Shown here: piece after piece, positions 33,458 through 43,134 of the stretch
Position numbering within the stretch: the stretch's first letter is position 1
Layout: each line of letters begins with the position of its first letter
Assembly: GCA_947623595.1 (NCBI GenBank)
Contig: CANQHC010000013.1
Location: 1-56,630, forward strand
DNA from: an uncultured Clostridia bacterium
GTDB taxonomy: Bacteria; Bacillota; Clostridia; TANB77; CAG-508
DNA: 56,630 nucleotides
Direction: 5' to 3'
Notes under the pieces: model-generated
Databases searched by the model: none
Seen by the model: only the letters and a program-made list of their open reading frames with translations
Told to the model about the DNA's origin: nothing
Translations under genes and position numbers: made by a program

Positions 33458-34636
33458 CTACTCTACACTAAATGACATTACAAAATCTGTGCCCTCTTTT
33501 AATTGCATTACAAATGTTTTAGTTTTTTCTTGTGCTGATAAACTTACTCCGCTTCTTACAGAATATGTGCACACATATACATCCTCTTGTTTTTTTATCT
33601 GCACCATATTAGCTATGTTATTATCCCAAAAATTATTTTTAATATATTCAGCAAATTCATCAATTGTAGGGAAATTATTATTTTTAAAAGTTTCATCTAA
33701 TAGCTTGTAAGCACTATTATATTCTTTTTCATTTAACATTCTAAAGAAAATAGAAATATTTTGATTTACTTTTTCTTCATCCTTAAATTTATTGTATTGT
33801 TGTATATATTCTTCAGTTTGTATTGTATATTCATCTAATAAAATTGTATAATTTCCTACTGATTTTTCTTTAATAATAAAGAAATAATTATTTGAATCAA
33901 TACAAGAATATTCTGTATAATCTGCTTTTCTACTAGCACTAAATTCTCTTAATGTTGCATTATATATTTTGTCAATATTATTTGAAACATAATTTTTAAA
34001 GTTTTCTATATTTCCAAATTTTTTATTTCTATATTCTTCGTCTAAGAGATTATATGCTTTATTAATATCCTTTTCAGCGGTTTGGCAAAATTTCTTCAAA
34101 TATTTCTCTAACATCTTTCCGTTTGATACATTCACAGTATCAAAATGATTGAATTCATTACCTGTAATAGATTCATTCCTTACTCTTTGAATTTCTCCTC
34201 TAATGATTTGGCTAAAAGATTCTGCATCTAATATTTCTATTAAGTATGTACTATTTGAGTTATCTGTATATAAAGCTAAATATAAACCATTTTTAGAAGA
34301 AATATAATAGTTACTAATCATATAGCTATTTTTATTATAAACTTTATCAATAGAAAAATTTCTATAATTTTCTATCTGGACTTGTGTTTTTTCAAGAATA
34401 CTATCTAATGCATTTTGATTTTTCTCTCTTATATATTTAGTAAAATTAGCTATAATATTTTGTATGGTATAAAGTGAATTATTATTATTTAAAAGAGAAA
34501 GTGCTTGTGTTTCTTCTTCTGCTAAATCTATTTGTACTTTATTATCTTTGTTTGTTTTATTTATTTGAAACAGCATAATTATTGCAATAATTAAAATAAT
34601 TATGATGATAGTAACTATAATAATCTTTTTTTTCAT
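33458..34636 (-). CDS. Membrane protein with two NTF2/VirB8-like domains
   Basis: This protein has 392 aa from the ATG at 34636, chosen for the GGAGG site seven bases upstream. One N-terminal membrane helix (residues 3-25) leads to two extracytoplasmic NTF2-like repeats, each with the pattern A-x-x-x-LDE-x(4)-NF or KF followed by a helix ending in Y and N (AYNLLDEEYRNKKFGNIENFKNYV and AYKLLDETFKNNNFPTIDEFAEYI). This layout matches VirB8/TcpC-type proteins that scaffold Gram-positive conjugation machines. The tail VRSGVSLSAQEKTKTFVMQLKEGTDFVMSFS is nearly shared with the 449-aa paralogue at 38796-40145. Confidence 0.75.
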   Translation of the reverse strand: MKKKIIIVTIIIIILIIAIIMLFQINKTNKDNKVQIDLAEEETQALSLLNNNNSLYTIQNIIANFTKYIREKNQNALDSILEKTQVQIENYRNFSIDKVYNKNSYMISNYYISSKNGLYLALYTDNSNSTYLIEILDAESFSQIIRGEIQRVRNESITGNEFNHFDTVNVSNGKMLEKYLKKFCQTAEKDINKAYNLLDEEYRNKKFGNIENFKNYVSNNIDKIYNATLREFSASRKADYTEYSCIDSNNYFFIIKEKSVGNYTILLDEYTIQTEEYIQQYNKFKDEEKVNQNISIFFRMLNEKEYNSAYKLLDETFKNNNFPTIDEFAEYIKNNFWDNNIANMVQIKKQEDVYVCTYSVRSGVSLSAQEKTKTFVMQLKEGTDFVMSFSVE

Positions 34637-34682
34637 ATTGAACCTCCATGTATCTATCATAGTAATATGATTTTTTATGATA

Positions 34683-35681
34683 CTAGCTTAAAATAATGTT
34701 GTAATTCATTGCACTTACTTCATTAAATATATAATAGTTTCCAAATTGATCAAAACAAGTATATTGAGTATATTCTGGGTTTGTATTATCTACTTGATAA
34801 TCTTCTACTCTAATTTGATTTATTATTTCTTTATTTTCTTCAACATATTTTTTAAATTCTTGTAAATTTGAAAAATTCTCTTTTCTGTATTGTTCATCCA
34901 ATCTTTGATAAATATATTCTGGATGTACCAAAATTAATCTTTTATAAGTATTTATATATTCTGCTACAATATCTTCGTCCGTTGTTACTGCATACTTAAA
35001 TTGATTATTATCATTTGCTTCTATTGATGTTATATTATTGTTTATATTAATTTCTTCAATATCTTTTATATTTTCTAATGGTTGTATTGAAAAAGTTAAA
35101 TTTGTTTTATCTATTTGTACAATTAAATATATATCTTGAACTATTGAATAGTCTTGTATTGATTGTAATAATGCATGTACTGCAAGACTTTCTACTTGTT
35201 GTGAATTTTCTTCTTGATTTTGTTTTAAGTTGTTCATTTCTATTATTGTTAAAAGTACACTTTTTTCTACTTCTTTTACTTTTTCTAATACATTTTCTTC
35301 TGTTATATTGTTGTTTTCAATATATTGTTTATCTAGAACTTGATATATTTTTTCTTTACTTCTATTTCCATTTTCATCATAATTACTTGCATTAGTTTTG
35401 GTTAATAAGTCTACATATTGTTGAACACATACTTTTGCTCCATTATATTCTTGTTTTGTTATGTGTGCTTCTTTATTTCTTTTTACGAAATAATCTCCGT
35501 CCTCTTCATACATTTGTTCATATTCTTCTTCTGACATTTCATTTGGAACAAAATTCTCTATTCCTTCACGGCTTCCTTCTCCAGGTTTATTAATATTCAT
35601 TATTATTAGTAATAACGCTAATAAAATAATACATACCGTTAAAACTAAAGCTAACATTACTTTTATATCTTTTGATTTCAC
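34683..35681 (-). CDS. Membrane protein with NTF2/VirB8-like domains
   Basis: This 332-aa protein begins at GTG (GAGGAG eight bases before). It has one membrane helix at residues 8-29, then an acidic stretch, then two NTF2-like segments. The better one reads YQRLDEQYRKENFSNLQEFKKYV and ends YTQYTCFDQFGNYYIFNE. It stops right after that domain, so it is shorter than its paralogues and lacks their final conserved strand (KEGTDFVMSF). It is in the operon between the NlpC-type hydrolase gene and the 392-aa paralogue. It is likely one of several VirB8-like scaffold subunits. Confidence 0.7.
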   Translation of the reverse strand: MKSKDIKVMLALVLTVCIILLALLLIIMNINKPGEGSREGIENFVPNEMSEEEYEQMYEEDGDYFVKRNKEAHITKQEYNGAKVCVQQYVDLLTKTNASNYDENGNRSKEKIYQVLDKQYIENNNITEENVLEKVKEVEKSVLLTIIEMNNLKQNQEENSQQVESLAVHALLQSIQDYSIVQDIYLIVQIDKTNLTFSIQPLENIKDIEEININNNITSIEANDNNQFKYAVTTDEDIVAEYINTYKRLILVHPEYIYQRLDEQYRKENFSNLQEFKKYVEENKEIINQIRVEDYQVDNTNPEYTQYTCFDQFGNYYIFNEVSAMNYNIILS

Positions 35682-35707
35682 TATTTTATCTCCTCTTCAT
35701 AATATTA

Positions 35708-38700
35708 TTATCCAATTATTCTAAATGCATAGCATTTACGTTTTATTAAATCGTCTACTGTTCTTGGTTTTCCGTTAAATCCCCAGTCTACTGCTTCAGG
35801 GAAACCTTTTGTTACTACATTATTACCATTTTTTGAATATACAACAACAACGTGATCTGATGTACCAAACTGCAATATGTCTCCAGCTTGTAATTGGTTC
35901 ATATCTGTAATTTTTTCAAATTTAAGATTTGTATACGTTTCAAGTTGATTTTGTGCTGCTGTTTGATTCATACATGTAGCATATATTCTATGACGAGTTT
36001 CCTTGCAGAATCCTGCTTCATAAAGACATTCTTGTAAGAAAGATGAACATGATAGATATCTTTTTCCACTTTGTGCAATTGGGAATGTATAGTGCCCACT
36101 TTCTGCCGGTACATAAGTAAATCCATTTTGAATTACATATCTTGTAACTGTGTCTACTGTTTTTAAGAATTTTGTTATCTTTCCTGCTTCTAAATCCTTG
36201 AATTTTTTGTAAATATTTTTTGCAGAATTTGTTAGAGCTTCTTGGTTTGCTATTCCTCTTCCATCAAAACAATCTTGGAATATTATAGCCGCTTCTGCTT
36301 CATCTGTTGAACTTTTTAATGTTTCTAGAGTATTACCATCTTTAGGTATGAAATTTAGTTTTGCAAAACCATCTGCTCCTCCTTCAGGTTTTAATTCTCC
36401 CATTAAAAATTGTATTTGAATATTTTCATCATCCCATGTTTTACCTTTTGATTTTGCATATGCTTCTAGCCTTGACCTTCTATCAGATGTTTCTGTATCT
36501 GACCATAAGCATAATCCAACTCCTTCTTCTGATTTTATCTTCTTTTTAGCTGTTGATGAAAAATTAGATCTTTGTTTGATATTTGCCATTATTCCTGCTG
36601 CTGCCTGCTTTGAAAATCCCATCTCTGTTAATGAAAACCATACTTTTTCTTCTACAGTATTTCCATATAGACCTGTTTCTGAACTTCCTCCTACTGAAAT
36701 ACCCATAGCATTATAGATTTTGGTCATCTCACTTACAACTGCTTGTCCCCATAAGTCACTACAATATGATGTTGCTATTTCTCTTACTGTGTATTTACCT
36801 GCTCTAAAATAATATATATCATTTGCAATTAAATCTCCAAAGTCTTGAGTTGCTACTGCAAAGCTTGGATATGCTCTCCAATGTCTACCATCTCCTGATA
36901 CATATGAATTTCCATTGTAAGAACCTGTTATACTTATCCAGTTATATGTACTTGGTGAAATAGCTGCCCAGTTGGTACCTCCTGATGACTCAATAATTGT
37001 TACTGCAACTGCAAACACTGCATTTACATGGTAAGTATCTTGCATTGTTAAAAAGGCTTCCACATTATTAACTAAATTAGTTCTTGCTTGCCCTGAATAG
37101 CATTGTTCTATACCTTTTCTTAAAGTTTCTTTATCTGTAATTAATTGGCTAGCATCCATCATTGCTGTATTAACTACTAAGTCGTCTCCATATATGCTTA
37201 CCATTCTACTTGCAAAAATACTTAATAAATCTTCAAATTCAATATCTCCATATTTATTACTTTGAGTATATTTATTCATTACATATCTCATGAAATTTTC
37301 TAAATTACTTGTATTAGGGTCTTGAGCTAATAATTTGAAAAACCATTCTGCTCCACTTCTTAGATTAGGACCTGCCGTTACTTCTCTTGTGCTATTTGGT
37401 AATGTAAATGGTTTATCTAATAAATCTACAAAACTTGTATAGCTTGGGTCTGCATCTGGCTTTTCTCCTGCCTTATATTTATAATCAGCTGCACTTGTTA
37501 ATGTATAAGTTGATGATGAAAAAGTACTTGACATAGTTAAAACTTGATTTACTTTTACAGAGTCTACGTCTTGGCTTTTTTCTTCATCTTCTATTGCTGG
37601 AACTCCATCTTGTCCACTTACAGTTACTGTTGTTTGTGCTTGACCATCTTTTCTCTGGTATGTCATACTTTGCTCTATTTGCCATGTGTTTACATATGTT
37701 ACTGCTAAAGTACCAGTAATTGTTACAGTTTTTGTAGTTTTTTCTTCTTTATGTCGTTGATATGGATCTTCTTTTACAAATCGATATCCTACATTACCTC
37801 TATTTCCTAATTCTACATCTTCTCTTAGTAATAAATCATATTCAAGGGTTTCTGTTGTTTCTTCAGTTGTTGTATTTTCTAATATAGTTAAGTTTATTAC
37901 TGTATCTTTTTTAATTAAATTTACAACTTCTTCTAGGAATTTTGGACTTTGTACTATTTCTCCTAGATATATAAAGAATTGTGCTGGTGTACTATATTGT
38001 GAAATTAAGTTTTTGTATGGTTGTGGTGGAGCTTTATCAAAACTTTTTGTTAATTTTCCGTCTACTGTAGTTTCTTTCTTATTTGCAACTATAATTTCAC
38101 TTGCATCATTTAAAGTAAAAAATTGTAAAATATATTCATCACCTGTGCTATTTGCGGATTCTAATTTACTGTCAAAATCTTCTGGAGATGTGTATTTTAA
38201 TTCTGTAGCTTCTACAGAAGTTGCCTTGTCTGCACCTGCTCTATATAAGTGAACACCACCATCTACCCCCGGTCTATTAATTTCTTGAGTCATAAGTTGT
38301 GCTTCTAAAAACATTCTTACATATTTTATATTTGCCTTTTTTATTTCTTCCTGCCTATCCGGTGCTGAATAATCTATATCTCCTGCTAATTTTAGATTTT
38401 CAAATCTGACTCCTGTACTTTCTTCTACCTGCTTTATAAATTCTTCGACAGCTTCATCCGTTATTTCTATTTCTCCTGCTTCATTTGTTACTGATTCCAT
38501 AAAGTTTTGCCATAAATCAGAGATTGTTTGACCTACTTCTGAAAATATACTAAACAAACTTCCAGACACTACCAAAATAATTACTATTAAAAGAATCCAG
38601 GGTAAAGCATGCAAGAGAATTTTTACTCCTATCCTCTTTGCTTGTGTTTTTCCTAGTTGCTTTGCTTTATTAGCTAAATCATTTTCTTGACCTGTTTGTT

Positions 38701-38734
38701 TGCTATTTTCTTGTTCATTATTATTTTCTCCCAT
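35708..38734 (-). CDS. Giant membrane-anchored wall hydrolase with NlpC/P60 end
   Basis: This 1008-aa component probably opens peptidoglycan for the secretion apparatus (VirB1/CwlT role). The N-terminus is cytoplasmic, with one membrane helix at about 38-62. Residues 62-510 form a domain shared with the 973-aa neighbour. A glucosaminidase-like region follows (about 560-690, VFAVAVTIIESSGG with the candidate catalytic Glu). Next is a phage-tail-lysozyme-like region (about 700-830, GFSKQAAAGIMANIKQRSNF). There the usual Glu of the ESGF-type motif is replaced by Arg, so it may be inactive. Last is an NlpC/P60-like endopeptidase (about 865-1005) with Cys in YLSCSSF and His in SDHVVVV. GAGGTG precedes the ATG. 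Confidence 0.82.
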   Translation of the reverse strand: MGENNNEQENSKQTGQENDLANKAKQLGKTQAKRIGVKILLHALPWILLIVIILVVSGSLFSIFSEVGQTISDLWQNFMESVTNEAGEIEITDEAVEEFIKQVEESTGVRFENLKLAGDIDYSAPDRQEEIKKANIKYVRMFLEAQLMTQEINRPGVDGGVHLYRAGADKATSVEATELKYTSPEDFDSKLESANSTGDEYILQFFTLNDASEIIVANKKETTVDGKLTKSFDKAPPQPYKNLISQYSTPAQFFIYLGEIVQSPKFLEEVVNLIKKDTVINLTILENTTTEETTETLEYDLLLREDVELGNRGNVGYRFVKEDPYQRHKEEKTTKTVTITGTLAVTYVNTWQIEQSMTYQRKDGQAQTTVTVSGQDGVPAIEDEEKSQDVDSVKVNQVLTMSSTFSSSTYTLTSAADYKYKAGEKPDADPSYTSFVDLLDKPFTLPNSTREVTAGPNLRSGAEWFFKLLAQDPNTSNLENFMRYVMNKYTQSNKYGDIEFEDLLSIFASRMVSIYGDDLVVNTAMMDASQLITDKETLRKGIEQCYSGQARTNLVNNVEAFLTMQDTYHVNAVFAVAVTIIESSGGTNWAAISPSTYNWISITGSYNGNSYVSGDGRHWRAYPSFAVATQDFGDLIANDIYYFRAGKYTVREIATSYCSDLWGQAVVSEMTKIYNAMGISVGGSSETGLYGNTVEEKVWFSLTEMGFSKQAAAGIMANIKQRSNFSSTAKKKIKSEEGVGLCLWSDTETSDRRSRLEAYAKSKGKTWDDENIQIQFLMGELKPEGGADGFAKLNFIPKDGNTLETLKSSTDEAEAAIIFQDCFDGRGIANQEALTNSAKNIYKKFKDLEAGKITKFLKTVDTVTRYVIQNGFTYVPAESGHYTFPIAQSGKRYLSCSSFLQECLYEAGFCKETRHRIYATCMNQTAAQNQLETYTNLKFEKITDMNQLQAGDILQFGTSDHVVVVYSKNGNNVVTKGFPEAVDWGFNGKPRTVDDLIKRKCYAFRIIG

Positions 38735-38795
38735 TTTTGCACCTCTTTTTGTTTATCCAATATTTTAATTAAGCCAATTATTTTTTATTTAAACT

Positions 38796-40145
38796 TTACA
38801 CTTCAAATGACATTACGAAGTCTCTTTCTTCTTTTAATTGTATAACAAATTTTTTATTAATCTCTTTTAAATTTCTCTCTGAAGCATCTTTTATTGTTAT
38901 TGTATATATAAAAATATCTCCCTGTTTTTCTGTATTTATTGCTGATGCTTTATTTTGATTAAAAAAGTTCTGTTTAGCATAATTTTCAAATTCTGACAAT
39001 GTTTTAAAATTATTATTTTTAAATTCTTCATCTAATTTTTTATATGCATATTCATAATCTGAATTATTAATTGCTTCTAAAAATTTTTGAATATTTAATA
39101 ATCCTTTTTTCTCATCTAGAGAATTATCATATTCTTTGATAAAATTTGGAAGGTCAATTGTGTATGTATCTAATATAACTGTATATTCCATTGCATATTT
39201 AGCATCAAATATATAATAATTTCCATAATAATCAATACAAACATATTCTATACCATCATCTTTTTGTATTACTGAATAGCTTTTTAATCCTCTTTGCATT
39301 AAATTACTTAAATATATATTATATTCATCTGCTGATTGAAAATCATCAATAGATTTTATGCTATATCTATCCAATGATTCTAGAGTTTCTCTTCTTTCTT
39401 CTATATCTTTTTTATATTTTTCTATACTTCCATACCTTTTAGCTTTGTATTCTTCATTCAATGTTTGATATGCTTTTTCAGTGTCATGTAATACATTATA
39501 AATATAGTCTTCAAAATATTTTTGTGCTATATCTTCTGTTGTCATTGTATATTGCCCAAATTTGTTGTATTCGTTTCTTTCTACTGCTTTTTCTTTTTCA
39601 GTTTTTTCTTGTTTTATATATAACTGATAGTCTTTTTCATCTATTGGCTCTACTTCCCATGATAGAGTAGTTTTATCTACATATGCCTTGTAATATAGCT
39701 CATCTTTTTTATTTTTCTGTCTTAGAATACCATTTGCATAATAAATATAATATGAGTCTTCAATTTGTGAATATAATTCTTTTAAAGAAAATTCATAGTC
39801 ATCTTCTTCTATTTTTTGAAATGATTCTAATACATTTTCTTCTGTAATATTTTTGTTTTGTTTATATGTAGAACTTAATAATTCATATAGTGCTTTTTTG
39901 TTTTGTGCTTTTATGTATAAGTTATAATTTTGTAGATTTTTTTCAACTTCGAAAAATTCTGATTCTTGTTCTACTCTGTTAACACCTTCTGGAATATCCA
40001 TAAATGGCCCATTTCCATCTTCTAAAGATTCCATCTCACTTATATTATCATCATTATCTTTTTTAAACAAAATAGTAAATAAAACAACTAAAATAATTAG
40101 TATTAATATTACTAATATAATTATCCATTTTTTTAATTTATCCAA
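38796..40145 (-). CDS. Membrane protein with tandem NTF2/VirB8-like domains
   Basis: This 449-aa protein starts at TTG with AAAGGAGG eight bases upstream. One N-terminal helix (residues 7-27) is followed by three NTF2-like segments: YELLSSTYKQNKNITEENVLESF, YQTLNEEYKAKRYGSIEKYKKDI and YKKLDEEFKNNNFKTLSEFENYA. The end, IQLKEERDFVMSFEV, matches that of the 392-aa paralogue. It lies exactly between the two giant hydrolase genes. Each hydrolase gene in this operon is thus preceded or followed by an NTF2-type scaffold, suggesting module duplication. Confidence 0.75.
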   Translation of the reverse strand: MDKLKKWIIILVILILIILVVLFTILFKKDNDDNISEMESLEDGNGPFMDIPEGVNRVEQESEFFEVEKNLQNYNLYIKAQNKKALYELLSSTYKQNKNITEENVLESFQKIEEDDYEFSLKELYSQIEDSYYIYYANGILRQKNKKDELYYKAYVDKTTLSWEVEPIDEKDYQLYIKQEKTEKEKAVERNEYNKFGQYTMTTEDIAQKYFEDYIYNVLHDTEKAYQTLNEEYKAKRYGSIEKYKKDIEERRETLESLDRYSIKSIDDFQSADEYNIYLSNLMQRGLKSYSVIQKDDGIEYVCIDYYGNYYIFDAKYAMEYTVILDTYTIDLPNFIKEYDNSLDEKKGLLNIQKFLEAINNSDYEYAYKKLDEEFKNNNFKTLSEFENYAKQNFFNQNKASAINTEKQGDIFIYTITIKDASERNLKEINKKFVIQLKEERDFVMSFEV

Positions 40146-40159
40146 AAGAATTTCCTCCT

Positions 40160-43081
40160 TTATGGTTTTATTTTACTATAATTCCATAGGCTTGATAATA
40201 CTGTATTTATATTATCCCATCCATTTGCATATGCACTATGTACAGCTGAAACATATACTTGATCTCCTGCATCATTGATATCTAATACTGCCATCCAGTG
40301 TTGGCTATGTGCTCTTGGATTATAACCACCCATTCCTTTACCTCTTACGTGAATTATAACAACTCCGCCAGATCTTAAATGTTGTCTTATATCTTCAATA
40401 TATTTTTGATCAGGTTGTGCAGAGTATCCATCACCTGGTACAGATACTGTATCTCCAACTCTTAATCCATAGTTTGCCGCTTCTTGATGTGCATTAAGCC
40501 CTGAATATCCAGCATATTTCATTGGAGTTACATCATAACCATATCCACTAAGTACAATTGAAATTGCTGCTGTTGGACATCCATTGTTTCCAATAACTTT
40601 ACTTCCAAATGGCTTATTAGCCCAAGGCCCTACATTTTGTTTATATTCTATAAATGTTCTTCCTGCTGAATTTGTATATGTAGCAAGCTCTAGACCATCA
40701 ACAGTAGTTGTTCCATTTATTCCTAGCTTGTTTTCAACATAAGTAAATAATTCTTGTTCATTACTCGCTGTTCTGGTAATTTTTAATCTAGGTGCATAAC
40801 TAATGCTATCTATCTGTTTTTGAGTATAGAAAAGGTAGCTGTGTCTAGCTCCTAATGGCCCTGCACTAGATTGATTATAATCATAAACACCTTTTACAAA
40901 AGTTTCAAAACTCATGTCTCTTGATGTAATATGTCCTGGCATTCCTCCATGTAAATAATTCCACCAATTATCCCATATAAATCTATTATGTTGCCATGAA
41001 TTAGGTTCATATGACTTTGAGGCATCTAAATATGCTTCTTTGAAAGAATGATATCCATTAATTGTATCTCCAGATAAATATGCAGGTCTGTTCATATATA
41101 AAGCTGTTAAAGCATATAATTGTTGCCTTGATAAATTTAATCCACTTGTAAGATTTTGTACTGCATTATAAGCTGATTGAGTAAGGGTATCTCCTACAGA
41201 ATCTACTACGCTCTTTTCAACATATATTTGTTTTTGCCTAATTTCTGCTGTCGTATATTTTGCAGTAGCTCCTCTTCCTAAAGCATTATTTACATATTCT
41301 TCTACACTTGCTACATCTTTTTCTACTCCGTTTTCCAATACTTTTCCTGGGACATTAAATTTTGCATGATGTGATGCCCACTGTATATCTGCATTTCCAA
41401 TTGTTGGCCATCCAAGTTCATTTTCTGCTGAATCTCCATACATTAAATAATATTTTCCATCATCAGATTGTGGAGCTGCATAATTTGTACCATGAGCAAA
41501 TTGCAATAAATATCCTGCTAGTCCAGAAACAATGCTAGTAGATGAAAAATAATCTGGGTCAAATGCGCTAAAGTCTAATTCTGTTACTCCATAATTTTTT
41601 CCAGTATATTTGTACATTACATATCTCATGAAGTTTTCCATATTGCTAGTATCTGGATCCTGTGCTAATAATTTAAAGAACCATTCTGCACCACTTCTCA
41701 AATTAAGCCCTGCTACTACTTTTTGAGTTGAGTTTGGTAATGAAAATTTTTCATCTAATAAATCTACAAAACTTGTATAACTTGTATCTTCGTCAGGCTT
41801 TTCTCCTGCTTTATATTTGTAATCAGATGCTGGTGCCGCTTTATAATTTGCTGTTGTAATAGTTTTTGTAGTTGTTATAACTTGGTTTACTTTTATTGAA
41901 TCTACATCTTGACTTCCTTCTTCGTCTTCTATTTCTGGTATTCCATCTTGACCTGTTACTGTTGTACTTACCTGAGGATCACTTACTACCTTTTCATATG
42001 GCATTTTTTGTTCTATCTGCCATGTATTTACATATGTTACTGCTAATGAAACACTGGTATTTACTACCTTTGTAGTAGTGGTTTGTGAATGTTCTTGCTT
42101 AGGGTCTTCTGGTACAAAACGGTAACCTAAATTTCCCCTATTTCCTAATTCTACATCTTGTCTTACTAATACATCATATGTATAATTTTCAGTTGTTTCT
42201 TCTGTTGTAGTATTTTCTAAAATTGTTAAAGTTATTGTTGTATCTTCTTTTATTAATTTTACAACTTCTTCTAAGAATTTTGGACTTTGTACAATTTCTC
42301 CTAAATATATAAAAAACTGTGCTGGCGTACTATATTGTGAAATCAAATTTTTGTATGGCTGTGGTGGTGCTTTTTCAAAAGTTTTAGTTACTGTTCCATT
42401 TACTGTTTTTTCTGTTTTATTTGCAACTATTATTTCACTTGAAGCATTTAGAGTAAATAGCTGCATAATGTACTCATCACCAGTACTATTTGCGGATTGT
42501 AATTTGCTTTCAAAATCTTCTGGGGATGTATAAATTAATTCAGTAGCCTCTTCCGTACTATTATTTTGTGCATTTGCTCTGTATAAATAAACTCTACCTT
42601 CTACTCCTGGTCTATTAATTTCCTGTGTAATAATCTGTGCTTCTAAAAACATTTTTACATATTTTATATTTGCCTTTTTTATTTCTTCTTGCCTATCAGG
42701 TGCTGAATAATCTATATCTCCTGCTAATTTTAAATCTCTAAATTTAATTCCAGTGCTTTCTTCTACTTTATTTATGAAATCTTCTGCTAGTTCATCTGTT
42801 ATTTCAATTTTTCCCGATTGTGTTGTTATAGAATTTATAAAGTCTTGCCATAAACCTGAAATCGTGCTTCCTACTTCTGAAAAAATGCTAAACAAACTTC
42901 CTGCTATTACTACAACAATTATTAATAGCAAAACCCATGGCAAAACTGGCAGAATAAATTTTGTTACAATTTCTCTACCTACTGCTTTTCCAATCTTTTT
43001 TGCCCCATTTGCTAAATTATTTTCTTCTTCTGGCTTTCCAGCTAATAGTGAGTTATCTTGCTTGTCATTATTATCTTCCAT
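40160..43081 (-). CDS. Giant membrane-anchored wall enzyme with C39-like end
   Basis: This protein has 973 aa from the ATG at 43081, chosen because the longer frame's GTG overlaps the AGGTGAGG ribosome site. One membrane helix (about 40-62) is followed by the domain shared with the 1008-aa neighbour (to about residue 510; both contain LAGDIDYSAPDRQEEIKKANIKYV-type sequence). The middle (about 520-790) has SRQQLYALTALYMN, weakly like a muramidase, with no catalytic set I can name. The C-terminus (about 850-973) is C39-like: GNNGCPTAAISIVLSGYG supplies the Cys and AHSQHWMAVLDIN the His. It probably cleaves peptide cross-links or a protein substrate outside the cell. Confidence 0.8.
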   Translation of the reverse strand: MEDNNDKQDNSLLAGKPEEENNLANGAKKIGKAVGREIVTKFILPVLPWVLLLIIVVVIAGSLFSIFSEVGSTISGLWQDFINSITTQSGKIEITDELAEDFINKVEESTGIKFRDLKLAGDIDYSAPDRQEEIKKANIKYVKMFLEAQIITQEINRPGVEGRVYLYRANAQNNSTEEATELIYTSPEDFESKLQSANSTGDEYIMQLFTLNASSEIIVANKTEKTVNGTVTKTFEKAPPQPYKNLISQYSTPAQFFIYLGEIVQSPKFLEEVVKLIKEDTTITLTILENTTTEETTENYTYDVLVRQDVELGNRGNLGYRFVPEDPKQEHSQTTTTKVVNTSVSLAVTYVNTWQIEQKMPYEKVVSDPQVSTTVTGQDGIPEIEDEEGSQDVDSIKVNQVITTTKTITTANYKAAPASDYKYKAGEKPDEDTSYTSFVDLLDEKFSLPNSTQKVVAGLNLRSGAEWFFKLLAQDPDTSNMENFMRYVMYKYTGKNYGVTELDFSAFDPDYFSSTSIVSGLAGYLLQFAHGTNYAAPQSDDGKYYLMYGDSAENELGWPTIGNADIQWASHHAKFNVPGKVLENGVEKDVASVEEYVNNALGRGATAKYTTAEIRQKQIYVEKSVVDSVGDTLTQSAYNAVQNLTSGLNLSRQQLYALTALYMNRPAYLSGDTINGYHSFKEAYLDASKSYEPNSWQHNRFIWDNWWNYLHGGMPGHITSRDMSFETFVKGVYDYNQSSAGPLGARHSYLFYTQKQIDSISYAPRLKITRTASNEQELFTYVENKLGINGTTTVDGLELATYTNSAGRTFIEYKQNVGPWANKPFGSKVIGNNGCPTAAISIVLSGYGYDVTPMKYAGYSGLNAHQEAANYGLRVGDTVSVPGDGYSAQPDQKYIEDIRQHLRSGGVVIIHVRGKGMGGYNPRAHSQHWMAVLDINDAGDQVYVSAVHSAYANGWDNINTVLSSLWNYSKIKP

Positions 43082-43134
43082 TTTCCTCACCTACTTTTAG
43101 TTTATATATATTTAATTTTATCTATATTACTATT

